Below are positions 1-8,023 of a stretch of 64,000 nucleotides of DNA, piece by piece. A model generated the notes under the pieces. That model was not told the DNA's origin. It ran no database searches and worked only from the letters and a program-made list of their open reading frames with translations. Positions within the stretch are counted from its first letter, which is position 1. Each line of letters begins with the position of its first letter. Where the stretch lies: NCBI RefSeq assembly GCF_018918185.1, contig NZ_JAHLPZ010000004.1, positions 168,128 through 232,127 of the forward strand, given 5' to 3'. Origin of the DNA: Eubacterium sp. MSJ-21 (GTDB lineage: Bacteria; Bacillota; Clostridia; Lachnospirales; Lachnospiraceae). Made by a program: the position numbers and the translations under genes.

Positions 1-491
1 GTCTTTTTTAATCTTTCCAGATCATCCGCATCCGGGTGGGATAAGGCGCGGTCAAAATTCTCAATCAGCATATCCAGATTCGCCGGATGTTCCGGATTCT
101 CTTTCATTTTGATATAACGGTCGCGCACAGACTGCGGCATCTTTCCCTGGCACATATACGCTCCGATAACCTCATTGCTGGAATCAATAGATTGTCTGAC
201 CTGCTCAAGAATTTTGTTAAAATATGTGTCGCTTCCACCGAAGCCGGCTGTTCCAAACAAAAAAATCTTCTTATTTTTTAATTTCGATAACAATTCTAAT
301 GTCTTATTGTCTGCGTTTCCTTTGTCCGTCCAAAAACCGATATACAACAAATCAGATTCCGGTACCTGTAATTCATTCCCGCCAAAATAATCACACATAT
401 CCTGAGGTAGCGTTTCATGGATTGTGTCTGCCAGTTTCTTTGTATTACCGGTTACGCTGCTGAAAATTATCGAATAATTATTTGATGTCAT
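1..491 (-). CDS. Flavodoxin family protein (3' end outside window)
   Basis: About 163 residues are visible; the C-terminus lies beyond the left edge. The N-terminus has a beta strand followed by FSSVTGNTKKLADTI, the FMN phosphate-binding loop of flavodoxins, and later IFLFGTAGFGGS, a typical second flavin-contact segment. It is therefore probably a small FMN electron carrier or flavodoxin-like reductase in the cytoplasm. The ATG at 491 overlaps the stop of the upstream VOC remnant (ATGA), and a GGGAG lies about 10 bases upstream. No partner gene is visible, so the electron acceptor is unknown. Confidence 0.8.
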   Translation of the reverse strand, partial: MTSNNYSIIFSSVTGNTKKLADTIHETLPQDMCDYFGGNELQVPESDLLYIGFWTDKGNADNKTLELLSKLKNKKIFLFGTAGFGGSDTYFNKILEQVRQSIDSSNEVIGAYMCQGKMPQSVRDRYIKMKENPEHPANLDMLIENFDRALSHPDADDLERLKK

Positions 492-631
492 CCTTCATTA
501 TCTCCCTTCATTTCCTGCTGACTTCTATTGGAGTAACATAATAATAGCATATCCAGTCCAAATAAGTCGTGATAATATTTTCTTGCACGCGCTATGTCTT
601 TCACGACAATGAGTATATTTCTTAATTTCAT
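488..631 (-). pseudogene. Truncated VOC/glyoxalase-family gene remnant (47 codons)
   Basis: A strong AAGGAGA site precedes ATG at 631. The first 28 or so residues (start MKLRNILIVVKDIARARKYY) match the beta-alpha start of vicinal-oxygen-chelate (glyoxalase/bleomycin-resistance) proteins, which are normally about 120-150 aa. After GLDML the reading loses family character and stops at 490-488, where TGA overlaps the ATG of the flavodoxin gene. I read this as the 5' stub of a VOC gene joined by deletion to the leader of the flavodoxin gene. Its translation signals are intact, so it may now couple translation of the downstream gene. Confidence 0.65.
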
Positions 632-677
632 ATTTGCTTCTCCTTATAATGCAGAAACTTCTATTCCGCATTTCTCC

Positions 678-1589
678 TCAGAACAGATCCAACATATTAT
701 CCAGATAAATTGCTTCCCTCACATGAATCTGATACTCCGGCTTCGTCATGTAATAAAGCAGGAATTCCAACACCAACGCACTTCCCAGTCCGCGTCCTTC
801 AATCTTGAAATTGGAAAATCCCATCGGCAGATAGACGTCTTTTATCGCATCAACTCCGATAAATCCCGGATTCGACATTGCCTTTGAGAACCGGTATCCC
901 TGTTCCGACTCTAGTGCCGTGCATCGATGATCCGGTGCTTTTATGCCAAGTGCTTTCCGGCTCACATCCTCATAACATACTTTCCGTTCTTTGCACCCAA
1001 ACCAACAACATTCATTGCACAAAAACTCAACCTTCGCCTTTTGCTCATCCGTCAACGTATGCAGATCTTCAAAATGTTTATTCAACCGAAAATCCGGCAC
1101 TACATAACGAAAGTCGTCCCGCTTTAGTTCATCCCGGAACTGTTCAAACTCCGCCAGAACCTTCGTGGTTGATGAGACAAGATACAATCCCGGATACTGC
1201 CTCTTCAGATACGACAGTAATAAATCCGAATGCACAATCACTCCATTTTGCACTGTTCCACCTTTTTCAAATAACGTGCAAAGTGTGTTGCATTTCTTGT
1301 CAGATAAGTGTTCTTCCTGCAGCAACGAATTACTGAATGTCAATCTCGCAGAAATACCATATTCCTGCATCAGATGCAGAACTTCCTGTGCACTGTGTTC
1401 GCCATCTCCGATCCGTCCGCCACCCCAGATACAATCCGCCGGTGCCCCATAGATGGAGCCAATCTCACACCAATCATAAAAATATTCCCGGTGCTCACGG
1501 AACAATGGCAGAAATAATTCGTATAACTCATAGAATTCAAATAGCCCGGGAAGGTGGAAATATGCAGTTTTCTGTGTGGTTTGCTTCAT
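678..1589 (-). CDS. Conserved protein with cysteine cluster, U32-peptidase-like (tentative)
   Basis: 303 aa, soluble, no signal peptide. Around residues 190-210 it has NECCWFGCKERKVCYE, a four-cysteine cluster that could hold a metal or Fe-S centre. Upstream are alternating strand/helix segments with NGVIVHSDLLLSYL and GLYLVSSTT, which fit a TIM-barrel-like fold. The arrangement recalls U32-type peptidase/hydroxylase relatives, but I cannot place it in a named family with certainty. Start ATG at 1589 has a weak AGGA. A 78-base gap separates it from the arginase-family gene on the same strand, so they may be co-transcribed. Confidence 0.6.
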   Translation of the reverse strand: MKQTTQKTAYFHLPGLFEFYELYELFLPLFREHREYFYDWCEIGSIYGAPADCIWGGGRIGDGEHSAQEVLHLMQEYGISARLTFSNSLLQEEHLSDKKCNTLCTLFEKGGTVQNGVIVHSDLLLSYLKRQYPGLYLVSSTTKVLAEFEQFRDELKRDDFRYVVPDFRLNKHFEDLHTLTDEQKAKVEFLCNECCWFGCKERKVCYEDVSRKALGIKAPDHRCTALESEQGYRFSKAMSNPGFIGVDAIKDVYLPMGFSNFKIEGRGLGSALVLEFLLYYMTKPEYQIHVREAIYLDNMLDLF

Positions 1590-1667
1590 TTATCGATTCC
1601 TATCTCTTCATACCCTAACCTCTGGTACAAATTTCTTGCTCTTGTATTTCGCACATTTGTATCCAGC

Positions 1668-2426
1668 TCAACTACAACAATAACTACACAAAAATCGAAA
1701 CAGCTCTACGTTTGTCTTACCATTTACACCCTCTGCCTGAAAATATTCCGGCAGGGCAATCGCCGTAGAGCATTCCCCGCAGATATCTATACCATATACG
1801 GGTGCCCGCTCCAGAAAATATTGAAGCATATGTTCAAGCATCCCCAGCGTCAGTTCGCCCTGATTCCAATTTGTTTCACTGTATCGCTCAGAAAGCACAT
1901 CCTTGTCGATTGAAATGTACAACGGTACACCGCCGTGAATCTGTTTTAACCGTTCCACACCTTCTCTCTTACGGATTTCCTCTGCGGAAAAAGCTATGAG
2001 TTTATCCAGATGCTTCGTACGAATTTGTTTTATATCGTCTTCCGCCGGCCCGATCAAAATAAATTGTTGCAATGCCGGATTCTGATCAAGAACCATTCCC
2101 GCCCAATCGCCACAGCTCATCATTCCTTCCATTAACGGTTGCTGCATATCTGTATGATGGTCGAAAACAATCAAAGAAAACGGGCTGTGAATCTGATCTG
2201 TAAATATCCTTGTAACATAATGATAATTGCCAGAATCCACAAAATGGATTCCATGTACTCCATACGGTTCTATTCTCCTGCGGATCTCCCGCTCTGCCTG
2301 TGGCGAACAATACAAGTCGCTGCCTTCAATGTCCGAGCAGTCAATCCACGAAAATTGTTCTCGGTCCGCACAGATTTCATCATCGTATACGTGTGTAAAA
2401 TCCAGAATCAAATGATATGGTTTCAT
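1668..2426 (-). CDS. Arginase/agmatinase (ureohydrolase) family protein
   Basis: 252 aa, near the 290-300 aa usual for the family but shorter. Seen: GIHFVDSGNYHY near residue 78, LIVFDHHTDMQ near 105 (the DxHxD-type manganese motif as DHHTD), SIDKDVLSERYSETNWNQG near 170 (the second SxDxD metal motif) and GIDICGE near 212. These supply most metal ligands of the binuclear manganese site, so a hydrolase acting on a guanidino or amide compound is likely. The substrate cannot be read from sequence; many clostridial members are not true arginases. The start follows a purine-rich GGGGGTG. Confidence 0.8.
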   Translation of the reverse strand: MKPYHLILDFTHVYDDEICADREQFSWIDCSDIEGSDLYCSPQAEREIRRRIEPYGVHGIHFVDSGNYHYVTRIFTDQIHSPFSLIVFDHHTDMQQPLMEGMMSCGDWAGMVLDQNPALQQFILIGPAEDDIKQIRTKHLDKLIAFSAEEIRKREGVERLKQIHGGVPLYISIDKDVLSERYSETNWNQGELTLGMLEHMLQYFLERAPVYGIDICGECSTAIALPEYFQAEGVNGKTNVELFRFLCSYCCS

Positions 2427-2461
2427 CTGTAATTCACCCCCATAATATCCACCCGAAATTT

Positions 2462-3172
2462 TCAGACGGAACTAACAAACGCATTTACTATTTTCCTGCT
2501 GTTTTCATCTACTGCATAGGAAAATTCGGGATGCCATTGTACGCCCACTATAAACTTATTCGATGGCATATAGATACTTTCAATCAAACCATCTTCCGAA
2601 AATGCCATCGCCTGAAAATCGAGTGCCAGTTCTCTGATTGCTTGATGGTGATAACTGTTTACTCCTATTTGTTCCTTACCTAAAATGTTATAGAGCAATG
2701 TATCCTTTTGCAGTGTAACCTGATGTGCCACCCTGTCGTATGGCGGTTTCATATGATGGTCAATACAACTGGTATGCTCTGTTGCCAAATCCTGATACAA
2801 AGTTCCACCATAGCAGGCATTCATAAACTGGATACCTCGACATATACCCAAAACAGATTTATCCCTCTCTACGGCTCCTGTTAAGATATATTGTTCCATT
2901 TCATCCCGTAGTTCGCAACAGGAACCACACCACGATTTCTTTTTTTCATGATACACAGACGGGGACACATCATGTCCACCAGTCAACAAAAATCCACCAC
3001 ATATTTCGAGAAAATAATCAAGTTCCTTCTCATTTGCTGTAAGAGGGAGCATCATAGGAATCGCATTTTCCGCCTCCAGCATTTTCATATATCCGGGCAG
3101 CATCCAGTAGCTTTCTTTTTCATCATCATAAAGTGGCATAATACCAATCACTTTTCGCATTGTCGATTTCAT
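2462..3172 (-). CDS. Gamma-glutamyl-gamma-aminobutyrate hydrolase-like peptidase C26
   Basis: 236 aa with the class I glutamine-amidotransferase fold. The nucleophile elbow is seen as VLGICRGIQFMNACYGGTL (Cys near residue 110), and the His/Glu of the triad as GVQWHPEFSY near residue 217. LTGGHDVSPSVY is the PuuD-type oxyanion loop. PuuD-family enzymes cleave gamma-glutamyl amides such as gamma-glutamyl-GABA in polyamine breakdown. No other puu gene is nearby, though the adjacent arginase-family gene makes an amine or amino-acid nitrogen role plausible. Start at 3172 has GGAGG eight bases upstream. Confidence 0.85.
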   Translation of the reverse strand: MKSTMRKVIGIMPLYDDEKESYWMLPGYMKMLEAENAIPMMLPLTANEKELDYFLEICGGFLLTGGHDVSPSVYHEKKKSWCGSCCELRDEMEQYILTGAVERDKSVLGICRGIQFMNACYGGTLYQDLATEHTSCIDHHMKPPYDRVAHQVTLQKDTLLYNILGKEQIGVNSYHHQAIRELALDFQAMAFSEDGLIESIYMPSNKFIVGVQWHPEFSYAVDENSRKIVNAFVSSV

Positions 3173-3288
3173 CTCTCATTCCTCCAAATGCTGATTTTTG
3201 TTTTACCTTAGCTATATTTATTGTGTTTTCCCTATCTGATCAGCTGTATACCAAACCTCAAGTCACGCCTATTAGAAATAATAAACTT

Positions 3289-3666
3289 TTACTCTTGAGG
3301 ATATGGTTCGATTCCCAAAGAATACTTCACCTCGTCACACAATTCTTCATAGGATAAATCATATGGAAAAGGCTCTGCATCATCCATAATATTGTTCATT
3401 AGCCCATCCAAATCCCCACATTCTATTACAATAAAGGGCTTTTTACTAAAAAGGACTTCATCCACTCTGAAAAATAATCCTTTATATGTAAATACTGATC
3501 GCTCAGAACGATGCATTTCTTCAAAATCATCTGAACAGCTTGTTGTTTTAACCTCATAAGGTAAACGGATTTCGTATTTTGAAGCACCTAATTGAAGCAT
3601 AATTTGCTCTATCGTATCTTTAACCGCTTCAAAATCAGCTCTTGATACATCTTCATACCACCACAT
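3289..3666 (-). CDS. Hypothetical acidic protein (125 aa)
   Basis: I do not recognise the family. The start chosen is the ATG giving MWWYEDVSRADFE at 3666, because GAGGGG lies six bases upstream; an in-frame ATG at 3690 lacks such a site. The protein is soluble and acidic (many Asp/Glu, ending GIEPYPQE). It overlaps the end of the upstream 72-aa gene by 14 bases, so the two are almost certainly translated from one mRNA. Confidence 0.6.
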   Translation of the reverse strand: MWWYEDVSRADFEAVKDTIEQIMLQLGASKYEIRLPYEVKTTSCSDDFEEMHRSERSVFTYKGLFFRVDEVLFSKKPFIVIECGDLDGLMNNIMDDAEPFPYDLSYEELCDEVKYSLGIEPYPQE

Positions 3667-3871
3667 CTTTGTCCCCTCTGCTATTTCCAATGTTACTCTC
3701 TAGCCTTTTATTATATGCAGTCAATCTTCTTCCCGAATGATCCTCTGTATGTTCAAATAAAAGCCATTGTTCACATTCCTCTTCATAATGCGGGTAAGCA
3801 TTTGAAATATAGCATTCTATTCGCACACCGTTATCCATTTCAACGAACAAATCATTTATCGTTTTATCCAT
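3653..3871 (-). CDS. Hypothetical small protein (72 aa)
   Basis: Starts MDKTINDLFVEMDNGVRIE after AGGAAAGGA seven bases upstream, and ends within the start of the 125-aa gene. Aromatic-rich middle (EEECEQWLLFEHTEDHSG). No known domain recognised. The overlap and shared orientation suggest a small two-gene unit whose products work together; function unknown. Confidence 0.55.
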   Translation of the reverse strand: MDKTINDLFVEMDNGVRIECYISNAYPHYEEECEQWLLFEHTEDHSGRRLTAYNKRLESNIGNSRGDKDVVV

Positions 3872-3946
3872 GATAATCCTTTCCTAATGAGCGGTTTCAC
3901 CTAACACCCATATGTTTTTCTGTAATTTCATCGGCAATGGTTAGAA

Positions 3947-4402
3947 TCACAAAATTTTATATTGCATAAAATTTTTATTCGGAACAAATCCAAAGTTCGA
4001 ATATAACTTAACGCCCATATCTGACGCCGTGATCTGTACTGTTCCACAGCCATATTCTTTCGCATCATGAACAACACGCGTTAAAAGTTCTTTTGCAATA
4101 CCTTTTCTTCTGTAGTCCGGATTAGTAAACATGCTGGATAGTAACCCTATCTTTCCACTCGGACATCCAAAATAAGGTGGTTTCTCTACAAAGGACATCC
4201 CACTCGTTCCAATAATCTTATCCCCGTCAAAAGCAAGCCATGACACAAAAGTCCCATCTCCCATATGGCGTATATAATACTGCTTTAATGCAGGTACCAA
4301 ATCAATATCCTCCTTAGCACCTTCTTCTCTCAGTTGCTTTATCCGCATATCAATAAAAGTGTTCAGTTCTTTCTCTGTCAGTCTTCTATACTCTATTTTC
4401 AT
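3947..4402 (-). CDS. GNAT-family N-acetyltransferase
   Basis: 151 aa, the standard size of a single GNAT domain. LLSSMFTNPDYRRKGIAKEL contains the acetyl-CoA pyrophosphate-binding R-R-K-G-I-A motif A, and the C-terminal LYSNFGFVPNKNFM is the usual motif B end. The protein should transfer an acetyl group from acetyl-CoA to a small molecule or protein amine; the acceptor is unknown. GGGGAGG lies five bases before the ATG. It stands alone between two hypothetical genes. Confidence 0.85.
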   Translation of the reverse strand: MKIEYRRLTEKELNTFIDMRIKQLREEGAKEDIDLVPALKQYYIRHMGDGTFVSWLAFDGDKIIGTSGMSFVEKPPYFGCPSGKIGLLSSMFTNPDYRRKGIAKELLTRVVHDAKEYGCGTVQITASDMGVKLYSNFGFVPNKNFMQYKIL

Positions 4403-4451
4403 GGTATCCTCCCCTTGATTTTACTTATAATTTTCTCGTAATCCTTGGCAG

Positions 4452-5063
4452 CTAATCCACCCCATGCTTTATCTTCGCCTCAATCTCTTTCAGCTCAGTT
4501 ATTCTATCTATCCTGATAATTGTCTTTATGTTATTATCAAAGCCATTAAACAGGCAAATCAATTCATATCCAATTTCCCGAAGTTCTTTGGCAACGATAT
4601 TTGCTTCCAGTATATCGTAGTTTATTTCAGATGTAATCTCTTTTCCCGACAAAGAATAATTTATAACTTCACGTCGATATTCAGAATTTACCCTCTCCGC
4701 ATTCAATTGTTTTCCTGAACCAATACTCAACAAAATTCTATTAATTCCTTTTACAAAGCTATCTATTCCGATGGTATTGTCCAATAAAAAAGCAAAACCA
4801 TTTTTCTCCAATTCTCTTATCCAACAGTCATAGAAAGTATTGAAATGTTCCTCATCTTTACAGTCAAGCAGCACACGATACTCCGGCAGAGTATTTATAT
4901 CATATCGCCTGTCCGTAATTATCTCATTGAATGATTCGTAAAGTTTTGCATCTATAGTCCCTTCCTCAAAAACTAAATCATAACCATCATATTCACATGA
5001 AATGCTGAATAACTCCGGTTTCATTTGTTTTTTACTTTTTATAAAATCTATAAAATGTCTCAC
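4452..5063 (-). CDS. Hypothetical protein (203 aa), GTG start
   Basis: I do not recognise this family. It is soluble, begins at a GTG at 5063 preceded by AAGGGG, and has alternating charged helices and strands (for example VLLDCKDEEHFNTFYDCWIREL) but no motif I can assign. Its base composition is AT-rich like the neighbouring Rpn remnant, consistent with an accessory region. Downstream is the GNAT gene. Confidence 0.55.
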   Translation of the reverse strand: MRHFIDFIKSKKQMKPELFSISCEYDGYDLVFEEGTIDAKLYESFNEIITDRRYDINTLPEYRVLLDCKDEEHFNTFYDCWIRELEKNGFAFLLDNTIGIDSFVKGINRILLSIGSGKQLNAERVNSEYRREVINYSLSGKEITSEINYDILEANIVAKELREIGYELICLFNGFDNNIKTIIRIDRITELKEIEAKIKHGVD

Positions 5064-5165
5064 TTTTATGCCCCTTATTGAGTTTCAAACAACAAAATGC
5101 CTGTTATATACGGAAAGCAGGACAGTTGACTTTCTATCAGCTATCCTGCCTTTATTTACTAACAA

Positions 5166-5373
5166 TTATACTTTTTCATTTTCCCGTGCTTCCAGCACTT
5201 CCGTAGTAATTGTGTCCGCATCGTATTCCGGAGCATGCTTCTTCACAATATCGTAGATGGGATGGATATCTTCGACAGATTCTTCAAGTTCATCTGCGAT
5301 CTGTTCAAGCGACTTATTAATCCTTCTCGCCCTTTTCTGCCTTTGCAAGATTCTCATTTACATATCCAACAAA
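5166..5373 (-). pseudogene. Rpn/PD-(D/E)XK-type transposase-like C-terminal remnant
   Basis: Two pieces of one ancestral C-terminus lie in different frames. The first (from 5373) reads FVGYVNENLAKAEKGEKD then a stop; the second, overlapping and in another frame, reads RRINKSLEQIADELEESVED and onward to EARENEKV. Both resemble the tail of recombination-promoting nuclease (Rpn, formerly YhgA-like) proteins common in Lachnospiraceae, which are about 300 aa. The catalytic domain is missing. A frameshift plus loss of the 5' part makes this a dead relic. Confidence 0.6.
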
Positions 5374-5409
5374 TATTGTTCGTTTGATACACCAGAAATT
5401 GCCAGTTAA

Positions 5410-6051
5410 TCACTTGGTATCTAACAATGCTATCGGATGCCGGATAACCGTTTTCCATTTTTCAGGAGCAACTTTTCTTGCATCTGAAAGATAAATTTCA
5501 TGATGCAATCTATCTCTTGACAGATCATTTTTATATCCATTTTCCTGCAAATATGTATCCATGATTTCAACAGTCGCCGGTTCATCATCAAATGCTCCGA
5601 AATGCATAATCTGAACGCATAAGCCTTCTTCTATCGTGATAAACTCTGCTGACGAGCAATCCAGTTTCTTCTTTTTTGTAGCGGTTTCTACCGCCCAGTC
5701 AAAATCCTTCTTCGTAATAAAATCCGGAAGTCTTATCACGGAAATCCAATTAAATGCATCCTTATTCGAGTAATCAATCCCATCAACATCATCCTGCCAC
5801 CAAAAGCCTTCGAGCGGAGGTACAACGTATTCGAAGAATCCTTCTATTTTGTAATCCGTCTTGTAACTCATCTTAAGTGTATACGCAACTGCATATAAAA
5901 CGCCAATCGCCTGCTGATACGCACCATCCTTTTCATTCGGATTGCCTTTTCCTCTTACTGCAATATAGTTTGCCTTTGGAACATTCACTATCTCCGGCTT
6001 GTTCTTCGGCATATAAAATTCCTTGTATTCCTTTTTAAAATCAAACGCCAT
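5410..6051 (-). CDS. GyrI-like small-molecule-binding protein
   Basis: 213 aa. The opening FDFKKEYKEFYMPKNKPEIV and NYIAVRGKGNPNE, then KIEGFFEYVVPPLEGFWW, are the characteristic pattern of stand-alone GyrI-like (SOUL/SbmC-type) proteins found in clostridia. The fold binds hydrophobic or cationic small molecules, and relatives include the effector domains of drug-sensing MerR regulators. Some members are cyclopropanoid-type hydrolases, but no catalytic claim can be made here. Start has GGGAG, and the gene overlaps the end of the DUF2809 gene by 11 bases, indicating an operon. Confidence 0.75.
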   Translation of the reverse strand: MAFDFKKEYKEFYMPKNKPEIVNVPKANYIAVRGKGNPNEKDGAYQQAIGVLYAVAYTLKMSYKTDYKIEGFFEYVVPPLEGFWWQDDVDGIDYSNKDAFNWISVIRLPDFITKKDFDWAVETATKKKKLDCSSAEFITIEEGLCVQIMHFGAFDDEPATVEIMDTYLQENGYKNDLSRDRLHHEIYLSDARKVAPEKWKTVIRHPIALLDTK

Positions 6052-6430
6052 TTGTTCTCCCTTTTACCGCCTTTCGCCTCAACACCTCATACACGCCAAG
6101 CAATATACACCCAACGGCATAACACAGGATATCTTTCCAATCAAATACGGAACCGACCAGAATACTTAAGAAACGATTTTTCTGCCAGCCTAATGCTTCC
6201 ACAATATGGAACATCTGCAAAGCCTCGACCAGCGCCGCAAAAATAAATACATACAGCGGTAACAGTTTGCATCGCTCCGGTACAAATATTCTTATAAACG
6301 TATATATCACAACCACAACCAGCACGTCACCAATATATGGTCTTACAAATGCATCATGCACATATATCGCAATCAACACTTCAATCAATAGCAAAATCAC
6401 AGTTGCTATTGCATATCCGATTCGCTTCAT
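6041..6430 (-). CDS. DUF2809-family small membrane protein
   Basis: 129 aa with four hydrophobic segments (IGYAIATVILLLIEVLIAIY, VLVVVVIYTFIRIF, LLPLYVFIFAALVEALQ, ILCYAVGCILLGVYEVL). The FAALVEALQ and SVFDWKDILCYAVG signatures are those of DUF2809, related to VanZ-like membrane proteins. Function is unknown. I place the start at 6430 because GGAGAAG sits six bases upstream; the in-frame ATG at 6442 forms part of that site. It overlaps the GyrI-like gene downstream. Confidence 0.75.
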   Translation of the reverse strand: MKRIGYAIATVILLLIEVLIAIYVHDAFVRPYIGDVLVVVVIYTFIRIFVPERCKLLPLYVFIFAALVEALQMFHIVEALGWQKNRFLSILVGSVFDWKDILCYAVGCILLGVYEVLRRKAVKGRTNGV

Positions 6431-6455
6431 GTTCTTCTCCATTCAACAACATGCA

Positions 6456-6617
6456 CTATAATCTTCCTCTGTTTTCTTCTATCCATTTAACCGCATAGTC
6501 AACGATCTGTCTCTGACTCATTAATTTGACTGTTGCATTTCCAATCTGAACGGTATGTACTGTATGGAATTTCTCGAAATCTTCTCCAATCTGTGTAAAA
6601 TTTTCTCCCCATATGCC
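6456..6617 (-). pseudogene. C-terminal gene fragment of unknown family
   Basis: A 53-codon frame begins straight after tandem stops (TAA TGA) and has no start codon with a ribosome site. It reads GIWGENFTQIGEDFEKFHTV and onward to VDYAVKWIEENRGRL. It has amphipathic, protein-like character absent from the other frames, so I take it as the tail of a deleted gene. I cannot name the parent family. Confidence 0.35.
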
Positions 6618-6660
6618 TCATTATGTTTCATTTTCTGTTGAAAATACCCGACTGATTCCC

Positions 6661-7206
6661 TTAAAATTCATACTTTCTTAATTCACAATTCTTTATCCCA
6701 AATGCTGCAAATTCCTCATTCGTCATATCGTGGAAATATGATTCAATAATACGCGAGATTCCGTTATGCGCCACCAACAGGTACACCGTCCCTTCGCTTT
6801 CCGCTTCCTTCTTAATATCATCCAGCAGATTATAGATTCTCTGGGAAAGCTTCAGCATGGACTCTCCACCATCATAACTGTTTACAAACTGCGCCTTGGC
6901 AACGGAAAATTCCGCACCATTTCGCAGTGTGGACTCATACCGTCCAAAATTCTGCTCTTTTAAGCGCATTTCTTCCTCTGCCGGAACGCCTGTCACTTCC
7001 GCGATATGCTTTGCGGTATCTGCCGCGCGCATCAGCGGCGAATACAGAATCTTGTCAATACGGATTCCTTCTGCCTTAATCCGTTCGCCCAATTCCTTTG
7101 CCTGTGTATGTCCAAGGTCTGTAAGTGCAATATCCGTCGCGCCACAGATTTTATTCTCTACATTCCAGATTGTCTGTCCATGTCTTGTAAAATAGAAGTA
7201 TGCCAT
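6661..7206 (-). CDS. Histidine phosphatase (phosphoglycerate-mutase-like) family protein
   Basis: 181 aa. The N-terminal FYFTRHGQTIWN carries the catalytic RHG, the second-shell arginine is in YSPLMRAADTA, and LLVAHNGISR contains the second catalytic histidine. These enzymes use a phospho-histidine to remove phosphate from small molecules or proteins; the substrate is not predictable. The start is at 7206, where AGGAGG lies eight bases upstream; a longer frame extending into the neighbouring gene has low-complexity arginine-rich sequence and is not real. It follows the repair gene 7250-8014 by 43 bases. Confidence 0.88.
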   Translation of the reverse strand: MAYFYFTRHGQTIWNVENKICGATDIALTDLGHTQAKELGERIKAEGIRIDKILYSPLMRAADTAKHIAEVTGVPAEEEMRLKEQNFGRYESTLRNGAEFSVAKAQFVNSYDGGESMLKLSQRIYNLLDDIKKEAESEGTVYLLVAHNGISRIIESYFHDMTNEEFAAFGIKNCELRKYEF

Positions 7207-7249
7207 CGTATCTGTTCCTCCTGTCTTTTCTACCAAGATACTACCATAT

Positions 7250-8014
7250 CTAATCCTTGAATTCCACCGCATGTTTTCGTTTCCAGATGGGGAAGAGGTT
7301 CCGCTGGCAGATATAATTCTCGCGCTCTTTGATTCCAACCGCATGGAAAAATGTCTTCCACATATCGGTATATTCGTCCTCGTACTCCTCCGTCTTCCGA
7401 AGCGTCTCAAATTCCGCATCGGTCAGGTAACGCAGGTAATTCGTCCCATCCTTTGGATGCACGCACGCAGTCTTCCTTGTATCATCAATGATCATCCAAT
7501 GTTCGGACGGCATACGATCTGCAAAATGTCTGCCAACCAGCATGATTACATCGCTTTTCGGTTCCAGATGGCACACATAGACTTTCCCGTTTAACGACTG
7601 AAACCGCGCGAATTCCCGGAAATGATGGCTCTCATTTCCAACCTTCCGCCGCAGTTCCAATATCCGCATCACATGCGGATTCGTATAATAATCAAGCACG
7701 CGGCAGCCAACCGCGAATCCAACCCGCAGGAAATTATAGATTGCCTGCAATGCATCTTCCTCTGCGGAAAGCGTCGCATAATAGACATCCAGATACGCCT
7801 CATCCGAGATATCTCTACGGATGGAACGAATCACCTTCTCTGCCTTTTTGGCATCGCCATCCACATGAATGTACTCATCGAACATCGTCTGTTGAAATAC
7901 TGGCTCTTTCTTCACTTGTATCTGTTCGTGACCGATCCGCAAGGCTTCCACCCATGCATCGTAGATGCAGGTCATAATATCCTCCAACCGGTCTTTACAT
8001 GTATATATCTTCAT
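7250..8014 (-). CDS. Putative DNA repair protein, TIGR03915 family
   Basis: 254 aa. Start MKIYTCKDRLEDIMTCIYDA and the later HHFREFARFQSL, HWMIIDDTRKTACVHPKDG blocks match the family always found beside the TIGR03916 radical SAM protein. It lies nine bases downstream of that gene here, so one operon. Family annotation calls it a putative DNA-metabolism/repair protein; the chemistry is not established. The SOS boxes upstream of the pair support a damage-response role (inference). Confidence 0.85.
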   Translation of the reverse strand: MKIYTCKDRLEDIMTCIYDAWVEALRIGHEQIQVKKEPVFQQTMFDEYIHVDGDAKKAEKVIRSIRRDISDEAYLDVYYATLSAEEDALQAIYNFLRVGFAVGCRVLDYYTNPHVMRILELRRKVGNESHHFREFARFQSLNGKVYVCHLEPKSDVIMLVGRHFADRMPSEHWMIIDDTRKTACVHPKDGTNYLRYLTDAEFETLRKTEEYEDEYTDMWKTFFHAVGIKERENYICQRNLFPIWKRKHAVEFKD

Positions 8015-8023
8015 AACTACAAT

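Noticed and set aside
30..463. Plus-strand frames at the left edge
   Set aside because: Antisense to the flavodoxin gene, which has clear family motifs and a coupled start.
7207..7419. 71-residue N-terminal extension of the histidine phosphatase
   Set aside because: Low-complexity Arg/Ser sequence antisense-like to the neighbouring gene; AGGAGG and RHG-type start support 7206.
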